A stretch of DNA of 64,000 bases, from assembly GCF_036002945.1 (NCBI RefSeq), contig NZ_CP108529.1, positions 2,356,001 through 2,420,000 on the forward strand, read 5' to 3'. How positions within the stretch are numbered: position 1 is the stretch's first letter; each line of letters opens with the position of its first letter. Origin of the DNA: Streptomyces sp. NBC_01224 (lineage in GTDB: Bacteria > Actinomycetota > Actinomycetes > Streptomycetales > Streptomycetaceae). The notes under the pieces were generated by a model. That model did no database searches, was not told the DNA's origin, and saw nothing but the letters and a program-made list of their open reading frames with translations. Both the position numbers and the translations under genes were made by a program. This document shows positions 7,873 to 16,895 of the stretch, piece after piece.

Positions 7873-9257
7873 TTGTCCGCTCCTTCGTGCGCGTCGGTGT
7901 CGTCGGCGCCGTCGGCGCCGGTCTCGGTGTCCGCTGCGTCTGCGGGCTCGGCCGATTCGACCGGCTCGTAGACCAGCACCGCCCGGTTGTCGGGGCGCAG
8001 CTGGGCCTTGGCGGCCGCCTGGACCTCTGCCGCGGTGACATCGAGTACCCGCTGTACGGCGGTCAGGGCGAGCTGCGGGTCGCCGAACAGCACGGCGAAC
8101 CGGCAGAGTTCGTCGGCGCGGCCCGCGACCGTACCAAGCCGGTCCAACCACTCGCGCTCCAACTGGGCCTGCGCACGTTCCATTTCCTCGGGCGTGGGGC
8201 CCTCGGCGGCGAACCGGGCAAGCTCCTCGTCGACCGCGGCCTCGATCTGCGGCACCTCTACGCCGCCGGACGTCTTGACGTCCAGCCAGCCGAGCGAGGG
8301 CGCACCGGCCAGCCGCAGCAGCCCGAACCCGGCCGCCACGGCCGTGCGGTCACGGCGGACCAGGCGGTTGTGCAGCCGCGACGACTCGCCGCCGCCGAGC
8401 ACGGTCAGCGCGAGGTCTGCCGCGTCACATTCACGGGTGCCGTCGTGCGGCAGCCGGTAGGCGGCCATCAGCGCCCGCGCCGGAACCTCCTCGTGCACCT
8501 CTTCGCGCAGCTGCTCGCCGATGGTCTCGGGGAGCGTGCCGTCGCGCGGCGGCTGCTTGCCGTCGTGGGACGGGATGGAGCCGAAGTACTTCTCGATCCA
8601 GGCGAGGGTCTGCTCGGGGTCGATGTCGCCGACGACCGAGAGCACCGCGTTGTTGGGCGCGTAGTACGTACGGAAGAAGGCGCGGGCGTCCTCGAGGGTC
8701 GCGGCGTCCAGGTCCGCCATCGAGCCGATCGGCGTGTGGTGGTACGGGTGACCATCGGGGTAGGCCAGTGCCGTCAGCTTCTCGAACGCCGTGCCGTAGG
8801 GAACGTTGTCGTAGCGCTGGCGGCGCTCGTTCTTGACGACGTCGCGCTGGTTCTCCATGGACTCCTCGTCGAGCGCGGCGAGCAGCGAGCCCATCCGGTC
8901 GGCCTCGAGCCAGAGAGCCAGCTCCAGCTGGTGCGTGGGCATGGTCTCGAAGTAATTGGTGCGCTCGAAGCTGGTGGTCCCGTTGAGCGAACCGCCGGCT
9001 CCCTGCACCAGCTCGAAGTGTCCGTTCCCCTTGACCTGGCCGGAGCCCTGGAACATCAGGTGCTCGAAGAGGTGAGCCAGACCGGTGCGTCCCTTGACCT
9101 CGTGGCGCGAGCCGACGTCGTACCAGAGGCAGACCGCGGCGACCGGGGTCAGATGGTCCTCGGAGAGCACCACGCGCAGGCCGTTGGCCAGACGGTGCTC
9201 GGTCGCTGTCAAGCCGCCGGAGCCGGCCTGGGCTGTGGCCGTGTGACCCTTGGGCAT
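7869..9257 (-). CDS. M16-family zinc metallopeptidase (catalytic subunit)
   Basis: A 462-aa protein with the inverted zinc motif HLFEH (His62, Glu65, His66) and the downstream Glu region (NEFF-type segment MENQRDVVKNERRQ). It probably degrades peptides or processes small proteins in the cytoplasm; no signal peptide is seen. The ATG at 9257 (MPKGHTATAQ) has AAGGGA at good spacing; in-frame codons further upstream lack a ribosome-binding site. The C-terminal 25 residues are Asp/Glu/Ala-rich. It is followed by the inactive M16 partner with a 4-bp overlap, so the two are surely co-translated. Confidence 0.92.
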   Translation of the reverse strand: MPKGHTATAQAGSGGLTATEHRLANGLRVVLSEDHLTPVAAVCLWYDVGSRHEVKGRTGLAHLFEHLMFQGSGQVKGNGHFELVQGAGGSLNGTTSFERTNYFETMPTHQLELALWLEADRMGSLLAALDEESMENQRDVVKNERRQRYDNVPYGTAFEKLTALAYPDGHPYHHTPIGSMADLDAATLEDARAFFRTYYAPNNAVLSVVGDIDPEQTLAWIEKYFGSIPSHDGKQPPRDGTLPETIGEQLREEVHEEVPARALMAAYRLPHDGTRECDAADLALTVLGGGESSRLHNRLVRRDRTAVAAGFGLLRLAGAPSLGWLDVKTSGGVEVPQIEAAVDEELARFAAEGPTPEEMERAQAQLEREWLDRLGTVAGRADELCRFAVLFGDPQLALTAVQRVLDVTAAEVQAAAKAQLRPDNRAVLVYEPVESAEPADAADTETGADGADDTDAHEGADK

Positions 9258-9527
9258 GTACGTCCCTTCGATCGCGATACTGGATTTCCTGCGAGACCTG
9301 CCACTGTAAGCAAGCGCACAGGCACCTGGCGAAGTTCCCATACCGCGGAAGTTCGCGTGAAAGAGGGGCGCATCCCCCGCGGGATGGGTTGTGAAACCAC
9401 CTCGGCAGGGGTCGGGAACGGCTCTTGGGACGGGTCGAGGTCGGCGATGTCAGTGCGGCGGTCCACAATGGTCCGCGTCAGAACCTGAGGTTGCCCGAAC
9501 AGAATCCGTGAAGGAGTCGCAGCAGCG

Positions 9528-11978
9528 ATGGCCCGCCGCAGCACGAAGACCCCGCCGCCGGACGACTTCGAGGAGAAGATCCTCGACATCGACGTCGTCG
9601 ACGAAATGCAGGGCTCCTTCCTTGAGTACGCGTACTCGGTGATCTACTCACGGGCCCTGCCGGACGCCCGTGACGGCATGAAGCCGGTGCACCGCCGCAT
9701 CGTGTACCAGATGAACGAGATGGGCCTGCGCCCCGACCGCGGCTATGTGAAGTGCGCTCGTGTCGTCGGCGAGGTCATGGGTAAGTTGCACCCGCACGGC
9801 GATGCGTCGATCTACGACGCGCTGGTCCGTCTGGCGCAGCCGTTCTCCATGCGGCTCCCCCTGGTCGACGGCCACGGCAACTTCGGCTCGCTCGGAAACG
9901 ACGACCCACCGGCCGCCATGCGGTACACCGAGTGCCGGATGGCCGACGCGACGTCACTGATGACGGAGTCGATCGACGAGGACACCGTCGCTTTCCAGTC
10001 GAATTACGACGGCCAGGAGCAGGAGCCGACCGTTCTCCCCGCCGCGTACCCCAACCTCCTGGTCAACGGGTCGTCCGGGATCGCGGTCGGCATGGCGACC
10101 AATATGCCGCCGCACAACCTGGGCGAGGTCATCGCCGCAGCCCGCCATCTGATCAAGCATCCGGGTGCAGACCTGGAGACCCTGATGCGGTTCGTCCCCG
10201 GTCCCGATCTGCCGACGGGTGGCCGGATCGTGGGCCTGGGCGGCATCAAGGATGCGTACGCCGGCGGGCGCGGCACGTTCAAGATCCGTGCGACCGTCGC
10301 CGTGGAAGATGTGACGGCGCGCCGCAAGGGTCTGGTCGTCACCGAACTTCCCTTCGCCGTCGGTCCGGAGAAGGTGATCGCCAAGATCAAGGATCTGGTC
10401 TCGGCGAAGAAGCTCCAGGGCATCGCGGACGTGAAGGACCTCACCGACCGCGAGCACGGCCTGCGCCTGGTCATCGAGGTGAAGAACGGCTTCGTGCCGG
10501 AGGCCGTGCTGGAGCAGCTCTACAAGCTGACTCCGATGGAGGATTCCTTCGGTATCAACAATGTGGCGCTGGTCGACGGACAGCCGCTCACTCTGGGCCT
10601 CAAGGAGCTCCTCGAGGTCTATCTCGACCACCGCTTCGACGTGGTGCGCCGGCGCAGCGAGTTCCGCCGGGGCAAGCGTCGCGACCGGCTGCATCTGGTC
10701 GAGGGCCTGCTCGTCGCGCTGATCGACATCGACGAGGTCATCCGGCTCATCCGGTCCAGCGACAACTCGGCGCAGGCGAAGGAGCGGCTGATCGAGCACT
10801 TCTCGCTGAGCGAGACCCAGACGCAGTACATCCTGGACACCCCGCTGCGCCGGCTGACCCGGTTCGACCGGATCGAGCTGGAGAGCGAGCGGGACCGGCT
10901 CAACACCGAGATCGACGAGCTGACCGCCATCCTCGAATCGGACACCGAGCTGCGCAAGCTCGTCTCCTCCGAACTGGCAGCGGTCGCCAAGAAGTTCGGC
11001 ACCGACCGGCGTACGGTGCTGCTGGAGTCGGCCGGTTCGCAGGTCGCCTCGGTGCCGCTCGAGGTCGCGGACGACCCGTGCCGGGTGCTGCTGTCCTCGA
11101 CCGGCCTGCTGGCCCGTACCGCCAATGACGATCCGATCGTCTTCGCCGAGGACGCCAAGCGTGCCAAGCACGATGCGATCGTGTCGGCCGTACCGGCGAC
11201 GGCCCGTGGCGATGTGGGCGTGGTGACGTCCGCAGGGCGGCTGCTGCGGCTCGCGGTGATCGATCTGCCCCAGCTGCCGGACACCCATGCCGCGCCCAAC
11301 CTTTCGGGCGGTGCGATGGTCTCGGAGTTCCTCACGCTGGAGAGCGACGAGGAGGTCATCTGCCTCACCACGCTCGACGAGGCCTCCCCCGGCCTGGCGA
11401 TCGGCACTCTTCAGGGGGTCGTCAAGCGGGTGGTGCCGGACTACCCGGCCAACAAGGACGAGTTGGAGGTCATCACCCTCAAGGACGACGACCGGATCGT
11501 CGGCGCGGCCGAACTGCGTACGGGCGAGGAGGACCTGGTCTTCATCACGTCCGACGCGCAGTTGCTGCGCTACCCGGCGGCACAGGTGCGGCCGCAGGGC
11601 CGGCCCGCGGGAGGCATGGCGGGGATCAAACTCACGGCGGATGCCGAGGTGATCTCGTTCACGGCGGTGGATCCGGCGGCGGACGCCGTGGTGTTCACGG
11701 TGGCGGGCTCGCACGGCACGCTGGACGACTCGGTGCTGACGTCCAAGCTCACCCCGTTCGACCAGTATCCGCGCAAGGGCAGGGCCACTGGTGGGGTGCG
11801 CTGCCAGCGTTTCCTCAAGGGCGAGGACGTTCTGGTGTTCGGATGGGCGGGCGCAACGCCTGCCCGGGCCGCGCAGAAGAACGGCACGCCGACCGAGCTG
11901 CCGGAGCCCGACCCGCGGCGCGACGGTTCGGGGACGCCACTGGCCAAGCCGGTCGCGGTGATCGCGGGGCCGGTGTAG
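9528..11978 (+). CDS. parC: DNA topoisomerase IV / gyrase-like subunit A
   Basis: An 816-aa type IIA topoisomerase A subunit. The winged-helix/tower region carries the catalytic Tyr133 (AAMRYTECRM), and the C-terminal half has the beta-pinwheel repeats (GVVTSAGRLLRL, EDLVFITSDAQLLRY). It pairs with the ParE subunit encoded at 23964-26084 to decatenate chromosomes. In the quinolone-determining stretch HPHGDASIYD the residue matching GyrA Ser83/ParC Ser80 is Ala93, and the acidic residue is Asp97. The start codon ATG has GGAG-type sequence (GTGAAGGAGTCGCAGCAGCG) upstream. It is convergent with the CobW gene, 29 bp apart. Confidence 0.93.
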   Translation: MARRSTKTPPPDDFEEKILDIDVVDEMQGSFLEYAYSVIYSRALPDARDGMKPVHRRIVYQMNEMGLRPDRGYVKCARVVGEVMGKLHPHGDASIYDALVRLAQPFSMRLPLVDGHGNFGSLGNDDPPAAMRYTECRMADATSLMTESIDEDTVAFQSNYDGQEQEPTVLPAAYPNLLVNGSSGIAVGMATNMPPHNLGEVIAAARHLIKHPGADLETLMRFVPGPDLPTGGRIVGLGGIKDAYAGGRGTFKIRATVAVEDVTARRKGLVVTELPFAVGPEKVIAKIKDLVSAKKLQGIADVKDLTDREHGLRLVIEVKNGFVPEAVLEQLYKLTPMEDSFGINNVALVDGQPLTLGLKELLEVYLDHRFDVVRRRSEFRRGKRRDRLHLVEGLLVALIDIDEVIRLIRSSDNSAQAKERLIEHFSLSETQTQYILDTPLRRLTRFDRIELESERDRLNTEIDELTAILESDTELRKLVSSELAAVAKKFGTDRRTVLLESAGSQVASVPLEVADDPCRVLLSSTGLLARTANDDPIVFAEDAKRAKHDAIVSAVPATARGDVGVVTSAGRLLRLAVIDLPQLPDTHAAPNLSGGAMVSEFLTLESDEEVICLTTLDEASPGLAIGTLQGVVKRVVPDYPANKDELEVITLKDDDRIVGAAELRTGEEDLVFITSDAQLLRYPAAQVRPQGRPAGGMAGIKLTADAEVISFTAVDPAADAVVFTVAGSHGTLDDSVLTSKLTPFDQYPRKGRATGGVRCQRFLKGEDVLVFGWAGATPARAAQKNGTPTELPEPDPRRDGSGTPLAKPVAVIAGPV

Positions 11979-12007
11979 GCAGTCGGCCGACGACGGGTGG
12001 CCTGCCG

Positions 12008-13141
12008 CTACGCGTCGTCGTCGGGCCGTTGCACGTACCGCAGGACGCCCCACATGCTTCGTTCATGTGCGGCGTCCTGCGTCGTGTCAGGCGTCGGTGC
12101 GGCGCTCTCGCGGCAGTCGGCCAGCTCCTTGTGAAGCTGCTCCGGATCGATGCCTGAGCCGATCAGCACCAGCTGCGTAAGGCGCGGTTCGTCGCGGGTC
12201 CACGGCTGCGGGTCGAACCGCAGGAACCTGCCGACCGCGTGCAGGACGTACTTATTGCCGCGGTCGCCCACGCCGAAGTCGACGAACCCCTTGATCCGGT
12301 AGAGACCCTGCGGTCTGGAGTCGAGAAACTCCATCAATCGGCGGGGGTTCATGGGTACGTCCGCGGTGAAGGACACGCTCTGGTACGCCGCATGCAGATG
12401 GTGACCGTGACCGGCACCGGCCTCTTCCTCGGCCCGCTCCGCCAGGAGCAGATCCTCGAAAGTGAGCTGGCGCGCCTTCTCCTCACCGTCCGGCCGCAGC
12501 GCCGGATCGAAGAGCAGCTCGGGGTCGATGCGTCCGTACGTGGCGCAGATGACGGCGGCCGCGCTGCCACCCGCCGCTGCGTCGCCGACCGGGGCACCTG
12601 CCGCAGCGATGACGTCCCGGATACGGGCCTGTTCCTCGCTCCCGACCCGGTCGGTCTTGTTGAGCACGACAAGATCGGCGACAGCGAGATGGCGGTCGAT
12701 CTCCGGATGGCGCTCCCGGCTGGCATCGAACTCTGCGGCATCGACGACCTCCACCAGTCCCCCGTACACGATGTGCGGATTGTCGCTGGCCAGGAGCATG
12801 CGCACGAGCTCCTGCGGCTCCGCCAGTCCGCTGGCCTCGATGACGATCACGTCGAGGCGGGCGGCGGGCCGGGTCAGCGTCTCCAGGAAGGTGTCGAGTT
12901 CGCTCACGTCGACCGCGCAGCACAGGCATCCGTTGCCCAGCGAGACCGTCGAGCCGACCTGCCCCGAGACCGTCATGGCGTCGATCTCGATGGAGCCGAA
13001 GTCGTTGACGATCACGCCGATCCGGTTTCCCGCACGGTTACGGAGGAGGTGGTTGAGCAGTGTCGTCTTGCCGGATCCCAGGAACCCCGCAAGGACGATG
13101 ACCGGGATCTGCTGCTTGCGGGGCGGGGACGACGGGTTCAA
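12008..13141 (-). CDS. CobW/COG0523-family GTPase, metal chaperone-like
   Basis: A 377-aa G3E GTPase. Walker A is GFLGSGKT (19-26), the metal-binding GNGCLCC holds Cys72, Cys74 and Cys75, the guanine motif is NKTD (161-164), and a His-rich GHGHHLH lies near 242. The CobW C-terminal domain follows. Members insert or deliver metals such as zinc or cobalt. The start is TTG at 13139-13141, chosen because AGGAAGG is 6 nt upstream and homology begins at once. No Zur-type box is obvious upstream. It may share a transcript with the citrate synthase gene 21 bp upstream. Confidence 0.88.
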   Translation of the reverse strand: MNPSSPPRKQQIPVIVLAGFLGSGKTTLLNHLLRNRAGNRIGVIVNDFGSIEIDAMTVSGQVGSTVSLGNGCLCCAVDVSELDTFLETLTRPAARLDVIVIEASGLAEPQELVRMLLASDNPHIVYGGLVEVVDAAEFDASRERHPEIDRHLAVADLVVLNKTDRVGSEEQARIRDVIAAAGAPVGDAAAGGSAAAVICATYGRIDPELLFDPALRPDGEEKARQLTFEDLLLAERAEEEAGAGHGHHLHAAYQSVSFTADVPMNPRRLMEFLDSRPQGLYRIKGFVDFGVGDRGNKYVLHAVGRFLRFDPQPWTRDEPRLTQLVLIGSGIDPEQLHKELADCRESAAPTPDTTQDAAHERSMWGVLRYVQRPDDDA

Positions 13142-13162
13142 CGGGGACCTTCCTCGGGGACG

Positions 13163-14323
13163 TCAGGGCGCAGGGACCGGCTGCGGCGGGGGCGTACCGA
13201 CGTATCGGGCCGCCGGGCGGATGATCTTCGAGTCCTCCGCCTGCTCCAGGATATTGGCGCTCCAGCCGACCACCCGCGCCGCACAGAACGTCGGCGTGAA
13301 CATCTCTCGGGGCAGCCCGCACAGCTCCATGACGACTCCGGCGTAGAACTCCACGTTGGTGTGCAGCTCACGGCCCGGCTTGAGCTCGGCGAGGATCGCC
13401 TCGACCTGCCGTTCGACCTCGACGGCGAAGTCGACGAGCGGGCCGCCGAAGCCCTGGGCGATTCCGCGCAGCATGCGTGAGCGCGGGTCCTCGGTGCGGT
13501 ACACGGGGTGACCGAAGCCCATGATCCGCTCACCCGCGAGCACCCGTTCGCGGATCCAGCCGTCGATGCGGTCGGGGGTGCCGATGGCGTCCAGGGTGTC
13601 GAGGGCGCGGCTGGGCGCTCCGCCGTGCAGCGGTCCGGAGAGCGCGCCGACGGCCGCCACCAGACAGGCCGCGACATCGGCGCCGGTGGAGGCGACGACG
13701 CGGCCGGTGAAGGTCGAGGCGTTGAAGCCGTGGTCGATGGTGGAGATCAGGTACTGCTCCACGGCCCTGACGCGTACGGCGTCCGGTATGGAACCGGTGA
13801 GCATGTAGAGGTAGTTGGCCGCGTAGGGCAGATCATCGCGTGGCTCAACCGGTTCGAGGCCCTGGCCTAGCCGGTGCAGGGCCGTGAGCACGGTGGGGAC
13901 GGCGGCGCAGGCTGCCAGGGCGTCGCTGCGGCGCCGGCCGGCGCCGATGTCGTACACCGGCCGGAAGCCGGCCGAGGCGCCGAGGAGCGAGAGGGCGGTG
14001 CGCAGGCCGGCCAGGGGTCCGGAGACGGCCCCCGCGCGGGCTATGGCGGGCAGTGCCTCGCGTACTTCCGCGGGCAGTCGGCGCAGTGCGGCGGTGCGGG
14101 CGGCGAATTCGGCACCGGCTGCGGCATCGGGCAGCGTGCCCTCGAACATCAGGTACCAGACGTCCTCGAAGCTGCGGGTCTGTGCCAGTTCGATCGCCGA
14201 GTACTGCCGGTAGTGGTAGAAGCCCTCGCGCCCGCGGACATCGCCGAGGGCCGTGTCGGTGACGACGACTCCGGCGAGCCCTCGAGGTACGTCGAGCGGG
14301 GTTCCGCTGGTCATGGTCGGCAT
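13163..14323 (-). CDS. Citrate synthase-like enzyme
   Basis: A 386-aa citrate/methylcitrate synthase fold protein. Substrate-binding and catalytic positions are visible: His198 (IDHGFNAST), His233 (GPLHGGA), His272 (GFGHPVY) and the C-terminal Arg/Gly segment. The position of the usual catalytic Asp is Glu325 (HTNVEFYAG). The ATG at 14321-14323 has GGAGG 5 nt upstream; the next in-frame ATG is only three codons away. It is divergent from the HTH-fused citrate synthase homologue and shares its repeat-bearing intergenic region, so the two are probably co-regulated. It may not be the main Krebs-cycle enzyme. Confidence 0.87.
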   Translation of the reverse strand: MPTMTSGTPLDVPRGLAGVVVTDTALGDVRGREGFYHYRQYSAIELAQTRSFEDVWYLMFEGTLPDAAAGAEFAARTAALRRLPAEVREALPAIARAGAVSGPLAGLRTALSLLGASAGFRPVYDIGAGRRRSDALAACAAVPTVLTALHRLGQGLEPVEPRDDLPYAANYLYMLTGSIPDAVRVRAVEQYLISTIDHGFNASTFTGRVVASTGADVAACLVAAVGALSGPLHGGAPSRALDTLDAIGTPDRIDGWIRERVLAGERIMGFGHPVYRTEDPRSRMLRGIAQGFGGPLVDFAVEVERQVEAILAELKPGRELHTNVEFYAGVVMELCGLPREMFTPTFCAARVVGWSANILEQAEDSKIIRPAARYVGTPPPQPVPAP

Positions 14324-14354
14324 CTCTTCCTCCGTGAGCGTCCCGGTGGATCTC

Positions 14355-14421
14355 ATCAATATTGATTCGACCATCTATAATTGACTTCAATCCTGTCAAT
14401 GTTGATTGAATCAATATGGAT
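14355..14421. promoter_or_regulatory. Three near-identical palindromic repeats between divergent citrate synthase genes
   Basis: ATCAATATTGAT (14355-14366) is a perfect 12-bp palindrome. GTCAATGTTGAT (14395-14406) matches it at 10 of 12 positions and ATCAATATGGAT (14410-14421) at 11 of 12. The third copy covers the start codon of the plus-strand gene. The segment is AT-rich against a very GC-rich background. A weak minus-strand promoter, TTGACA (14394-14399) and TATAGA (14374-14379), lies between copies. I infer operators for the HTH-citrate synthase protein. Confidence 0.65.
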
Positions 14422-15750
14422 ACGGTTGGCGACATGAACGATCAAGCAGCACCCGGCGACGGCCCCGGTGCGACGGCCCCGCAGCGGCTCAGCACCCGGG
14501 AGACGGCTGAGCGCCTAGGTGTGAAGCCCGAGACGGTGTACGCCTATGTCAGCCGGGGTCAGCTGAGCAGCAGGCGCGCTCCCGGCGGACGCGGCAGCAC
14601 GTTCGACGTCGCGGAGGTCGATGCGCTGGCCCGGCGCACGGGCCGCCGGGAGTCCTCGGCCGCCACCGGCGATCTGGTCTTCCGCACCGGCATCACCCTG
14701 ATCGAAAGAGACCGCTACTACTTCCGTGGCGTCGACGCGACCGCACTGGCCAGGCAGTACGCCTACGAGGAGGTCGCCGAATGGCTCTGGACCGGAGATC
14801 TGCGGCCCGGCATCCGCTTCACGGCACCTGCTGAGGCGCTGGCTGCGGCACGCCGGGCGGTCGAAGCGCTGCCCGCGCACAGCGGCTCGACGGACCGGCT
14901 GCGGGTGGCCGTGATCGCCGCGGCGACCGCCGATCCGCTCCGCTTCGACCTCTCGCGCGAGGCGGTGCTCGCCAGTGCACGGAGCCTGATTCCGACCCTG
15001 GTCGGAGCGCTGCCCCTGACCTCGGACGCATCTTCGACGGGTGACGGATCCGAAGGGAGGGCGGACGGGAACGGGGCCGGGCTGGCACGGCGGCTGTGGC
15101 CGAAGCTCACTGCCCAGCCGGCCGACGAGCCGTCAGTTGCCGCGCTGGACACCGCCCTCGTCCTGCTGATCGACCACGATCTCGCGGCGTCGACACTGGC
15201 CGCCAGGGTCGCCGCATCCGCCCATGCCCATCCGTACGCGGTGGTCTCCGCGGGCCTGGGAGTCCTGGAGGGCCCACTGCACGGGGCCGCGAGCGGTCTG
15301 GCGCACCGAATGCTGACCGAGGTCCTGGAGCGGGGCAGCGCGGTACCGGTGGTCGCGGATCATCTCCGTACCGGACGCAGGGTCCCGGGGCTCGGCCACC
15401 GTCTGTACACCTCCGAGGACCCGCGGGCACAGACGTTGTTCGCCCTGCTCGCGAACGTCCCGCAGGCGGCCCCCGCGCTCGCCGCAGCGCGCGACGTGGT
15501 CACCACGACCGCCCGCCACGCACCCCTGCACGCCAATGTCGACCTGGCGCTCGCCGTGCTCTCGGTCTCCTCGGGCATGGCCGCGGAGGCGGGCGAGACG
15601 GTGTTCGCGGTGTCACGCACGGCGGGCTGGATCGCGCATGCGCTGGAGGAGTACGGGGAACGGCCGCTGCGTATACGCCCCAGTGGCCAGTACGGAGGCC
15701 CCCGTCCCCCTCAGCCGCCGCCCACCGCTACGGGTGGACCGATGCAATAG
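14416..15750 (+). CDS. HTH-citrate synthase fusion, possible acyl-CoA-sensing regulator
   Basis: A 444-aa protein. Residues 24-75 form a MerR/excisionase-type helix-turn-helix (STRETAERLGVKPETVYAYV, then a basic SRRAPGGRGS wing), followed by a complete citrate synthase fold (about 85-430). Catalytic positions are kept: His254, His289 (GPLHGAA), His328 (GLGHRLY) and Asp376 (ANVD). A 25-residue Ser/Gly/Asp insertion (203-224) interrupts the large domain. No ribosome-binding site precedes the ATG at 14416 or 14434, so a leaderless transcript is likely. It could be an enzyme that reports its substrate level to its own promoter, or a pure regulator. Confidence 0.85.
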   Translation: MDTVGDMNDQAAPGDGPGATAPQRLSTRETAERLGVKPETVYAYVSRGQLSSRRAPGGRGSTFDVAEVDALARRTGRRESSAATGDLVFRTGITLIERDRYYFRGVDATALARQYAYEEVAEWLWTGDLRPGIRFTAPAEALAAARRAVEALPAHSGSTDRLRVAVIAAATADPLRFDLSREAVLASARSLIPTLVGALPLTSDASSTGDGSEGRADGNGAGLARRLWPKLTAQPADEPSVAALDTALVLLIDHDLAASTLAARVAASAHAHPYAVVSAGLGVLEGPLHGAASGLAHRMLTEVLERGSAVPVVADHLRTGRRVPGLGHRLYTSEDPRAQTLFALLANVPQAAPALAAARDVVTTTARHAPLHANVDLALAVLSVSSGMAAEAGETVFAVSRTAGWIAHALEEYGERPLRIRPSGQYGGPRPPQPPPTATGGPMQ

Positions 15751-15779
15751 GCAGTCCGTACAACGCAAAATCGGGACGG

Positions 15780-16799
15780 TCAGCGAGAAGCGGTGCGCGG
15801 CGGCCGGGCGGTAGAGCCCCGCACCACCAGTTCCGGCTCGAAGAGCAGCTCGTCGGACGGCACAGTACGCCCCCCGATCTGCACGCAGAGCAGCTCGACG
15901 GCGGCGCGCCCCATGGCCTCGATCGGCTGTCGGACGGTGGTCAGCGGAGGCTCGGTGCAGTTCATGAAGGCCGAGTCGTCGTAACCGACGACCGAGACAT
16001 CGGCGGGGACCGAAAGACCGCGACGGCGCGCGGCGCGCACAGCTCCGAGCGCGAGCGGATCGCTGGCGCAGATGATGCCCGTGACGCCCTGGTCGAGCAG
16101 GCGCATGGCGGCGGCCTGCCCACCCTCCAGCGAGAACATGGCCCGGGCCACCCACTCGTCCGGCACGGTGGTGCCCGACTCCCCGGCGATCGCGCGAGCG
16201 GCGGCCAGTTTGCGCTGCGAGGGGACGTGGTCGGAGGGGCCGAGTACCAGACCGATGCGCTCGTGGCCGAGCGAGACGAGATGGCGCCAGGCCTGTTCCA
16301 CGGCGACGGAGTCGTCGCAGGAGATGCCGGGGAAGCCGAGATCGTCGATGGCCGCATTGATCAGGACGACCGGGATCCTGCGGTCGGCAAGCACCTTGTA
16401 ATGGCCGTGCGGGGCGTCGGCCTGGTGGTAGAGCCCGCCGGCGAAGACCACGCCCGACACCTGCTGCTGAAGGAGCAACTCGACATAGTCGGACTCGGAG
16501 ACGCCGCCCTTCGTCTGGGTGCACAGCACCGGGGTGAGCCCCTGCTGGGCGAGCGCGCCGCCGACGACCTCGGCAAAGGCGGGGAAGATCGGGTTCTGCA
16601 GCTCGGGCAGGACCAGGCCGACCAGCCGGGCCCGCTCGCCGCGCAACTGGGTCGGGCGCTCGTAACCGAGGACGTCGAGCGCGGAGAGGACGGCCTTCCG
16701 GGTGGCGTCGGAGACGCCGGGCTTGCCGTTGAGCACCCGGCTGACCGTGGCCTCGCTGACTCCCACCTTCTGCGCCACCTGAGCAAGTCGTCGCGTCAT
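15780..16799 (-). CDS. LacI-family transcriptional repressor
   Basis: A 339-aa regulator. The N-terminal LacI HTH (AQVAQKVGVSEATVSRVLNG) and hinge span residues 3-60, followed by a periplasmic-binding-protein-like sugar domain with the usual GYDDS motif near the C-terminal third. Sugars are the usual ligands. It is divergent from the CitA/DcuS-type kinase gene, with 96 bp between the start codons. That gap contains a TTACGTAA palindrome (16833-16840) and repeated GCAAGA/GCAAAT elements that could be binding sites. The target is unknown; no sugar genes are adjacent. Confidence 0.88.
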   Translation of the reverse strand: MTRRLAQVAQKVGVSEATVSRVLNGKPGVSDATRKAVLSALDVLGYERPTQLRGERARLVGLVLPELQNPIFPAFAEVVGGALAQQGLTPVLCTQTKGGVSESDYVELLLQQQVSGVVFAGGLYHQADAPHGHYKVLADRRIPVVLINAAIDDLGFPGISCDDSVAVEQAWRHLVSLGHERIGLVLGPSDHVPSQRKLAAARAIAGESGTTVPDEWVARAMFSLEGGQAAAMRLLDQGVTGIICASDPLALGAVRAARRRGLSVPADVSVVGYDDSAFMNCTEPPLTTVRQPIEAMGRAAVELLCVQIGGRTVPSDELLFEPELVVRGSTARPPRTASR

Positions 16800-16895
16800 G
16801 TGCGCAAGATTAACGCAAGAAGTGCAAATGGATTACGTAAATATGGAAAGGAGGAGAATCCCGGAAAGCGAAAGGGAATTTCGGAAAGCGCCAGA

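Noticed and set aside
15096..16895. N-terminal 600 codons of the open frame that ends in the CitA-type kinase
   Set aside because: This part is antisense to the LacI gene and out of frame with the HTH-citrate synthase; the kinase homology and ribosome-binding site place the start at 16896.
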